This document shows, in pieces, positions 57,171 to 64,000 of a DNA stretch of 64,000 bases; position 1 is the stretch's first letter; every line of letters begins with the position of its first letter. This stretch comes from an uncultured Bacteroidales bacterium (GTDB lineage Bacteria; Bacteroidota; Bacteroidia; Bacteroidales; P3). The translations under genes were made by a program, and so were the position numbers. The notes below the pieces were generated by a model. That model saw only the letters and a list, made by a program, of their open reading frames with translations. It had not been told where the DNA came from and made no database searches. The stretch is taken from positions 1-64,000 of the forward strand of contig ONBB01000012.1 in assembly GCA_900315935.1 (NCBI GenBank), read 5' to 3'.

Positions 57171-58235
57171 TTATTGTTCGCATATTGTTTCTGTCATTTT
57201 GTTCAGTGTGAGGCATTCCTGGCGCGAGAGGGGTAGGGTGGAGGAACGGTCGGGCCAGGGGGCGAGGATGAGGAGGTCGCCACGGGAGCAGGCTTCGATG
57301 AAGGTGCCGCCAGGCTTGGTGAAGGGGGTGATGTTGTTTGGAGAGAGGAAGATGAGCGGCAGGTGGGCCTCCAAGGCCGCCCGCATGACGGCCTTTTCCC
57401 CATTGCTGATGGCGGGCGATACCAGTACGGCCCCTTGTCGGGCTTGCGAGAGGAAGTGATCTGCTTTGGCGGCAATCTCCTCTTGGGAGAGGCTCCTCGA
57501 GCATTGCACCTGCAGTTTCCATGGCTGCTGAAGCAGGAAACGGTTGCCGATGGCGGCGTAGGTATGTCCTGCCAGTTGCAGGCCGAAATGGACACGGAAG
57601 AGGTCGGGGTGTTCGCGTTTGGCCAGCAGGCGGCGCGGGTTGTCGTCGAGGTAGTCTATCCAGCGTTGCAGTTGCCCTTCCCGCAGCAGCAGGCGGTCGT
57701 TGTAGTTGCGCTCGAAGAGGAGGCCTTTCTCGTGGCCCGTGTGCTTCTGCGGCTGTCTTGTATGTTGCAACATTGTTCCTGTATGTTGCAACACTGTTGC
57801 AACACACCCAACAGGGGCAGCACTCCCATCCATCAGTCGTCGATATTCTTTGTTGCAGCCGGTTTTAAATCCTTTGATTACAGAGCCGAGGGGTACATCC
57901 ATCTGGCGTTGCACAAAAATGATGCCATGCAGATGGTCGGGCATCATCTGTAGTTTTACCATTTTTACCTCGGGATAATGCTCAGGGATAGCGTGCCAGC
58001 ATCTGACAACAGCCTCGCCCAGTTCCGACAGCACCATGCGAGGCGCCTCGGCACTGCCGGCCCCGGCATCGCTGCGCCCTACCACGTCGCCGAAGAGTTT
58101 TCGCCGGTCCTCTGTCACCAGCGTTATCATGTACATGCTACGCTGGCGGTAGTCGCGGTCAAGGCAGCGCCGTTTCATCGACGGCTGCCGCTCTCCGGCG
58201 AATGCTTTCTGCTGCTCAAAGGTCTTCCGGTCCAT
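57171..58235 (-). CDS. Y1 (REP-associated) transposase fused to a DprA/SLOG-like domain
   Basis: 354 residues in two parts. Residues 1-~215 are a Y1 (IS200/RAYT) HUH domain: RRCLDRDYRQRSMYMITLVT, the metal-binding LQMMPDHLHGIIFVQ (H-L-H), PLGSVIKGFKTGCNKEYRRL with the probable catalytic Tyr, and LLFERNYNDRLLLREGQLQR. Residues ~225-354 look like the Rossmann-type DprA/SLOG domain: ARQGAVLVSPAISNGEKAVM, AHLPLIFLSPNNITPFTKPG, EACSRGDLLILAPWP, LSRQECLTLNKMTETI. Between them VGCVATVLQHTGTMLQHT is encoded by three GTTGCAAC palindromes (57761-57807). No terminal repeats of an IS are seen. Transcribed 3 bases behind nfo. RAYTs are domesticated, single-copy and work on REP palindromes; that role here is inference. 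Confidence 0.8.
   Translation of the reverse strand: MDRKTFEQQKAFAGERQPSMKRRCLDRDYRQRSMYMITLVTEDRRKLFGDVVGRSDAGAGSAEAPRMVLSELGEAVVRCWHAIPEHYPEVKMVKLQMMPDHLHGIIFVQRQMDVPLGSVIKGFKTGCNKEYRRLMDGSAAPVGCVATVLQHTGTMLQHTRQPQKHTGHEKGLLFERNYNDRLLLREGQLQRWIDYLDDNPRRLLAKREHPDLFRVHFGLQLAGHTYAAIGNRFLLQQPWKLQVQCSRSLSQEEIAAKADHFLSQARQGAVLVSPAISNGEKAVMRAALEAHLPLIFLSPNNITPFTKPGGTFIEACSRGDLLILAPWPDRSSTLPLSRQECLTLNKMTETICEQ
57761..57807. repeat. GTTGCAAC repeats inside the transposase-like gene
   Basis: TGTATGTTGCAACATTGTTC, CTGTATGTTGCAACACTG, TTGCAACACACC: three copies of the palindrome GTTGCAAC, read in frame between the two domains. Confidence 0.75.
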
Positions 58236-58238
58236 GCT

Positions 58239-59078
58239 TTACAGGCTGCGCAGCCATCTGATTTCCTCGGCCCAGCGCATGGGGTCGGGGGTCTCGAGAA
58301 TGATGGGCATGTTGTCGAAGCGGGGGTCGTGCATGAAGCGGGTGAAGAATGCTTTTCCGAGAAAACCCTCGCCCAGCACCTCGTGGCGGTCCACGTGGCT
58401 GCCGTTGCCTTTCTTGCTGTCGTTGAGGTGCACGGCGCGCAGGTACTGCTGACCTATCAGTCGGTCGAATTCCTCGAAGCAGAACATATAGCCCATCTCA
58501 GTCGAGAGGTCGTAGCCCGCGGCCAGCGTGTGGCAGGTGTCGATGCATACGCCCACGCGGCTCTTGTCGTCGATGCCCTCGATGATTCGGGCTATGTGCT
58601 CGAACTTCCAGCCGAGGTTGGTGCCCTGTCCGGCGGTGTTCTCTATCACGGCGGTAACGCCCTCGGTCTGCGCCAGTGCGGCGTTCACCTCGCGGGCTAT
58701 CTGGTCGAGGCATTCCTCCTCGCTGATGCGGTTGAGGTGGCTGCCGGGGTGGAAGTTCAGCATGGTGAGGCCCAACTGCTGGGCACGCTGCATCTCATCC
58801 AGGAAGGCGGCACGGGATTTTTGGAGGGTCTCCTCGTCGGGCGAGCCTAGGTTGATGAGGTAGCTGTCGTGCGGCAGCACCATCTCGGGCTTGAAGCCTC
58901 GGTCAAGCAGCAATGCTTTGAAGCCGTCAATCTCCAGCTGCGGCAGCGGTTTGCTTACCCAGCTCCTTTGGTTGCGTGTAAACAAGGCAAAGGCGTTGGC
59001 CCCGATGGCCTCCGCATTCAGTATGGCGTTCCCCACACCGCCCGATGCACTCACATGAGCGCCGATGTATTTCGTCAT
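58239..59078 (-). CDS. nfo: Endonuclease IV (AP endonuclease)
   Basis: 279-residue TIM-barrel enzyme that cuts DNA at abasic sites in base excision repair. The trinuclear zinc ligands are in recognisable motifs: [12 protein letters not shown] (His), [10 protein letters not shown] (His), [13 protein letters not shown] (Glu), [16 protein letters not shown] (Asp, His), [20 protein letters not shown] (His; Asp and His), and PIILETPDP (Glu). Start ([20 protein letters not shown]) is the family N-terminus. First gene of a probable operon with the transposase-like gene, 3 bases away. Confidence 0.96.
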   Translation of the reverse strand: MTKYIGAHVSASGGVGNAILNAEAIGANAFALFTRNQRSWVSKPLPQLEIDGFKALLLDRGFKPEMVLPHDSYLINLGSPDEETLQKSRAAFLDEMQRAQQLGLTMLNFHPGSHLNRISEEECLDQIAREVNAALAQTEGVTAVIENTAGQGTNLGWKFEHIARIIEGIDDKSRVGVCIDTCHTLAAGYDLSTEMGYMFCFEEFDRLIGQQYLRAVHLNDSKKGNGSHVDRHEVLGEGFLGKAFFTRFMHDPRFDNMPIILETPDPMRWAEEIRWLRSL

Positions 59079-59101
59079 AGTTTTATTGTTGTTTATAAGT
59101 T

Positions 59102-59127
59102 AATGGGACGGTATTGCCCGTCCCATT
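59102..59127. terminator. Hairpin between nfo and the DUF805 gene
   Basis: AATGGGACGG / CCGTCCCATT, perfect 10-bp stem with loop TATTGC, about 30 bases after the DUF805 stop on the minus strand. The minus-strand side lacks a T run, so terminator function is probable but not certain. Confidence 0.55.
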
Positions 59128-59157
59128 ATTTATTAATTCATTTGTTGTGTGTACTGG

Positions 59158-59688
59158 CTATTCCACCACAGGTGTCTCTGCGTTGCCTTCGCCCTTGGGG
59201 TTGGGGCCATACTTGTTGGGGCCGTATTGCGAGTCGGTGAACATCCACACCAGAGATATGATACAGATGACCAAACTGGCAAGTGCCAAACCAAGGTAGA
59301 GACCGACATTGGTCGTCTGGAAGATGCTGGCAATATTGCCAAGTAATGAGCCGCCAAGGATAAAGAAAGCCCAGAATCCGGACTTGCCGATATCGTGCAG
59401 GCGGCGCACCAATACAGCGATGCCGGGGATAAGCATGGCCATGTAGTACAGGATGTAGATGTACATGAACGGGTTCTTCAGTATTGTGGGGATGGCTTCC
59501 TGCGGGTCGAAGTCGGTGTTTCCGGATGCCGCAGCTTCAAATCCCATCTTGAAGGTGGGGGCCAACCAGCAGATGAACAGTATCATCGTGATGATGAAGT
59601 TGATGAGTATGAACCACCAGTATTCTTTGCGGCGGGCGCGCCCCTCAAAGTCGACATACTGTTTGAGGCATTTGATATACCACTTCAT
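59158..59688 (-). CDS. DUF805 membrane protein
   Basis: 176 residues. Conserved DUF805 start MKWYIKCLKQYVDFEGRARR followed by KEYWWFILINFIITMILFIC, then three more membrane helices (PFMYIYILYYMAMLIPGIAV, with VLVRRLHDIGKSGFWAFFIL and LYLGLALASLVICIISLVWM). The RRLHDIGKSG motif is the family hallmark. The loop between the first two helices (FKMGFEAAASGNTDFDPQEA) is longer than usual. Function unknown. The ATG starts right after the pepE stop (59693), so they share a transcript. Confidence 0.92.
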   Translation of the reverse strand: MKWYIKCLKQYVDFEGRARRKEYWWFILINFIITMILFICWLAPTFKMGFEAAASGNTDFDPQEAIPTILKNPFMYIYILYYMAMLIPGIAVLVRRLHDIGKSGFWAFFILGGSLLGNIASIFQTTNVGLYLGLALASLVICIISLVWMFTDSQYGPNKYGPNPKGEGNAETPVVE

Positions 59689-59692
59689 TGCT

Positions 59693-60439
59693 TTATGATT
59701 TCAGAAGGAAGTCGATGTTGCTGCGGAGGCCGTACTCTTTGGTGTTCTCCATCTTGGTCTTGAAGACTTTCATCTTGTTGGGCTTGCCGACGAGCTTCAG
59801 CTTGCCGTCCTCGAGCAGCAGGGCGGTGGCTTCGCGGATGGCGGCAACGGTGGCCTTGGGGTTCACCATGATGTACTCCTTCAGGCGGTCGTCGCGGGTC
59901 TCGCCGCCGTGCTTCGGGTCGAAGAAGTCGGTATAGTGGGGGTTGATCTGGAACGGCACGAGACCCATGCAGTCGAAGCTGGCGGGCATGACGATGGGCA
60001 TGTCGTTGGTGGTGCAGAGGGTGGGGCCTGCCACGTTGCTGCCGGCGCTCCAGCCCATGTAGGGCATGCCGTCGAAGGCGCGCTGGCGGATGGCCTGCAT
60101 CAGGCCCGTGCGCTGCAGCTCGCGGACGAGGTGGAAGGTGTTGCCGCCGCCCACGGCCACGCAGTCGGTGTCGTACACGGCGTTGATGGGCAGCGCCTTG
60201 TGGTGCACGGAGGTCAGTTTGACGCCGAACTCGGCATACACCTTGGCCACCTTGGCCTCGTAGGCGTCGTAGCTCTTCTTGAGGTTTTCGCCGAGCGACA
60301 CGCCGGCATACGGCACGAAGAGCACGCGCTTGATATTGTGCCGCTTGCAGAAGTCGGCAATCATTTCTTTGCACCAGCCGAGGTATGCCTCGCCGCGCAT
60401 GGTGCTGTTGCTGATAAGGAGGAGGTTACGTTTATCCAT
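59693..60439 (-). CDS. pepE: Peptidase E (aspartyl dipeptidase, S51)
   Basis: 248 residues. Cytoplasmic serine peptidase that cleaves Asp-X dipeptides. Motifs: KRNLLLISNSTMRGEAYLGW, RVLFVPYAGVSLGENLKKSY, CVAVGGGNTFHLVRELQRTG, nucleophile elbow PYMGWSAGSNVAGPTLCTTN (Ser), and LVPFQINPHYTDFFD with the catalytic His. Full length for the family (~230-250). The ATG 60439 (MDKRNLLLIS) is used; an upstream TTG (60448) is not needed. Confidence 0.93.
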   Translation of the reverse strand: MDKRNLLLISNSTMRGEAYLGWCKEMIADFCKRHNIKRVLFVPYAGVSLGENLKKSYDAYEAKVAKVYAEFGVKLTSVHHKALPINAVYDTDCVAVGGGNTFHLVRELQRTGLMQAIRQRAFDGMPYMGWSAGSNVAGPTLCTTNDMPIVMPASFDCMGLVPFQINPHYTDFFDPKHGGETRDDRLKEYIMVNPKATVAAIREATALLLEDGKLKLVGKPNKMKVFKTKMENTKEYGLRSNIDFLLKS

Positions 60440-60478
60440 GATGCTCAATTTTCTTTGTTCAACTTTTTTCGATGGTTA

Positions 60479-62521
<2,043 letters not shown>

Positions 62522-62564
62522 TCAACAAGTAATTAACCGCTCTTTTTGAGCCCCGGAGCACCAA

Positions 62565-62647
62565 TGGTACCATATCCTTCCATAAGCTTCCAGTGCCTTT
62601 GTATTCCCCTACCGTTCCCCTACCATTCCCCTACCGCCTCCCTGCCG
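62565..62647 (+). repeat. Bipartite 10/11-base-period element, copy 7
   Basis: Left half TACCATATCC, TTCCATAAGC, TTCCAGTGCC; joint GCCTTTGTATTCCCC; right half TTCCCCTACCG, TTCCCCTACCA, TTCCCCTACCG, CCTCCCTGCCG. It lies between gyrB and the PorD-like gene and ends 9 bases before the latter's -33 box. Confidence 0.85.
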
Positions 62648-62655
62648 AAATTTAT

Positions 62656-62686
62656 TTTGCCGTGTCGGTTTTATTATGTATATTTG
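62656..62686 (+). promoter_or_regulatory. Promoter of the PorD-like gene
   Basis: TTTG (62656-62659), 19 bases, TATATTTG (62679-62686); the ATG follows 12 bases later, so the leader is very short. Confidence 0.75.
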
Positions 62687-62697
62687 CAGGGTTAAAT

Positions 62698-63618
62698 ATG
62701 CGTAAACTCTGCTCCATAGTGCTGATACTCTGTGGATTCCTTTCCGTGCGCGGACAGGAATTCCGTTGCACCGTCAATATCAACTCCCAAAAACTGCTCA
62801 CCACCACCCAGCAGTACGGTTCCGAGAACGACAAAAAAGTCTTCGAGAACATGAAGCAGGCCATCGAGGACTTTGTCAACGGCCGCCGCTGGACCACCAT
62901 GGACTTCCAGCAGCAGGAGCAAATCGAGTGCTCCTTCTCGCTCATCCTCAACCAGCGCACCTCGGCCACCGACTTCGCCGGACAGCTCTCCGTCCAGCTC
63001 AAGCGCCCCGTCTACAACTCCACCTACACCACCGGCCTGCTCAACTACCTCGAGCAGGGCAACCTCACCTTCTCCTTCAACGAAAGCCAGCCCCTCGACT
63101 TCGACCTCAACAACTTCTCCTCCGTCCTCAGCTCGGTCCTCGGCTACTACTGCTACATCATGCTGGGCATGTACTTCGACAGCTTCTCGCCCGCCGGAGG
63201 CGACGCCTTCTTCCAGCTGGCACAGCAGGTGGTGCAGGCCGTCAACACCGCCACCTACTCCGGTTGGGACTCCAAGAGCTCGCGCAACCGCTACTGGTTC
63301 ATGGAGAACCACACCAACTCCGCCTATGCCGGCCTCCGCAACGCCAACTACCTCTACCACCGCCTCGGCCTCGACCTCATGACGCGCGACCAGGCCATCG
63401 CCCGCCAAAACATCATTCAGGCCCTCGAGAACCTGCAGCAATCCGCCAAGACCAACCCCGGCGCACTCTCCATCCAGCAGTTCGTCGACGTGAAAATCCA
63501 GGAGATTGTCTCCATTTTCACCCCCGCACCTGCCGACGAGCAGCAGCAGATCTACGACCTTGTGGCCGCCATCAGCCCCATCAACACGGTGAAGGTGCGC
63601 TCCTTCAAGAAGAAATAG
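62698..63618 (+). CDS. DUF4835/PorD-like type IX secretion protein
   Basis: 306 residues with a signal peptide (MRKLCSIVLILCGFLSVRGQ). DUF4835 pattern: QEFRCTVNINSQKLLTTTQQ, VFENMKQAIEDFVNGRRWTT, IECSFSLILNQRTSATDFAG, QLSVQLKRPVYNSTYTTGLL, NNFSSVLSSVLGYYCYIMLG, GGDAFFQLAQQVVQAVNTAT, and the closing RQNIIQALENLQQSAKTNPG. This family is annotated PorD and is linked to the type IX secretion system in Bacteroidetes, in agreement with the T9SS cargo proteins in this window. Periplasmic or outer membrane-associated. ATG 62698 gives the signal peptide. Confidence 0.88.
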   Translation: MRKLCSIVLILCGFLSVRGQEFRCTVNINSQKLLTTTQQYGSENDKKVFENMKQAIEDFVNGRRWTTMDFQQQEQIECSFSLILNQRTSATDFAGQLSVQLKRPVYNSTYTTGLLNYLEQGNLTFSFNESQPLDFDLNNFSSVLSSVLGYYCYIMLGMYFDSFSPAGGDAFFQLAQQVVQAVNTATYSGWDSKSSRNRYWFMENHTNSAYAGLRNANYLYHRLGLDLMTRDQAIARQNIIQALENLQQSAKTNPGALSIQQFVDVKIQEIVSIFTPAPADEQQQIYDLVAAISPINTVKVRSFKKK

Positions 63619-63649
63619 TCAACGTATCAACAAAACACATATCAACATT

Positions 63650-64000
63650 ATGTCACAAATCCCCATACAGAAAGAGACCATAGACCGCATTGCGGCCGCC
63701 AACAAGATTGCCAACCCCGGCCGCGCCAGCATCCGCGAGATGCGCAAAATGATACAGGACGTCGAGGCCGAGACCGGCGTGCGCTTCGTCAAAATGGAGA
63801 TGGGCATCCCCGGCCTGCCCGCCCCGCAGGTGGGCGTCGAGGCCCAGATCGAGGCTCTCCGCAACGGCGTCGCCTCCATCTACCCCGAAATCTACGGCAC
63901 CGAGGACTTCAAAAAGGAGGCCGCACGCTTCGTGAAGAACTTCCTTGATGTCGACGTAACGCCCGAGTGCTGTGTCCCCACCGTGGGCTCCATGCAGGCC
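63650..64000 (+). CDS. Class I/II PLP-dependent aminotransferase, N-terminal part
   Basis: The reading frame is open at the right edge; the first 117 residues are seen. Text such as RASIREMRKMIQDVEAETGV, FVKMEMGIPGLPAPQVGVEA, IYPEIYGTEDFKKEAARFVK and TPECCVPTVGSMQA fits the fold-type I aminotransferase N-terminus: substrate-binding Gly-x-Pro segment, the (S/I)Y-P-x-x-G-x-x-x-F/L pattern, and the start of the cofactor-binding loop. Substrate cannot be told from this part. It starts 31 bases after the PorD-like stop and may be co-transcribed. Confidence 0.8.
   Translation, partial: MSQIPIQKETIDRIAAANKIANPGRASIREMRKMIQDVEAETGVRFVKMEMGIPGLPAPQVGVEAQIEALRNGVASIYPEIYGTEDFKKEAARFVKNFLDVDVTPECCVPTVGSMQA

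Noticed and set aside
57171..58235. Complete insertion sequence
   Set aside because: No terminal inverted or subterminal repeats or target duplication seen, and the gene is 3 bases behind nfo in an operon-like arrangement, as for domesticated RAYT genes.

Overview
The window is a stretch of a GC-rich, probably uncultivated member of the Bacteroidales. The evidence is the promoter grammar (TTTG, about 19-21 bases, then TAnnTTTG, repeated at about twenty starts), the Bat aerotolerance operon, a PorD/DUF4835-type secretion protein, and three secreted proteins that end in type IX secretion (T9SS) sorting domains. I cannot place it to genus. Housekeeping genes (prs, rplY, era, secA, ruvC, tyrS, nfo, gyrB) and two tRNAs alternate with lineage-specific secreted and membrane proteins.

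Layout. 1-11 kb: DUF1015 tail, metallophosphoesterase, tRNA-Leu(CAA), prs, rplY, a surface protein, then era on the minus strand, a sodium:solute symporter, ribonuclease Z, tRNA-Ser(CGA), an HhH protein and a membrane protein/winged-helix pair. 11-18 kb: secA, a DUF4143 ATPase with an odd triple-hairpin leader, and a BspA-like leucine-rich repeat T9SS cargo. 18.5-24 kb: a four-gene minus-strand operon (abfD, abfT, 4-hydroxybutyrate dehydrogenase, sucD) that takes succinyl-CoA to crotonyl-CoA, the entry to butyrate formation from succinate. 24.5-32 kb: TrmH, a small glycan gene group including a truncated glycosyltransferase, a peptidyl-arginine-deiminase-like T9SS protein, and a BKACE/Kce-type enzyme. 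32-46.5 kb, all minus strand: a frame-shifted caspase-like protein, a transglutaminase-like lipoprotein, ruvC, an RseC-like protein, a WG-repeat protein, then the Bat operon (MoxR, DUF58, membrane protein, BatA, BatB, BatC, BatD, BatE). 46.9-64 kb: a large T9SS beta-propeller protein, tyrS, a toxin-antitoxin pair, thioesterase, FISUMP lipoprotein, MFS transporter, PepSY-like lipoprotein, DUF2461, a Y1 transposase fused to a DprA/SLOG-like domain, nfo, DUF805, pepE, gyrB, PorD-like protein and the start of an aminotransferase.

The most distinctive feature is the density of short interspersed repeats at gene junctions. There are at least four families: a bipartite element with a 10-base-period left half and an 11-base-period TTCCCCTACCG right half (seven copies, two inside operons); a palindromic element centred on TGTTTGTCGCG (three copies, overlapping gene ends and encoding protein termini); a GAGAGGAAGAAGAGGGTG element (three copies); and an inverted pair of ACTCCCCTCTCCT hairpins. 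Simple AT-rich arrays are also present, some of them read in frame inside genes. The Y1 transposase-SLOG fusion in the same window is a candidate partner for the palindromic elements, but that link is inference.
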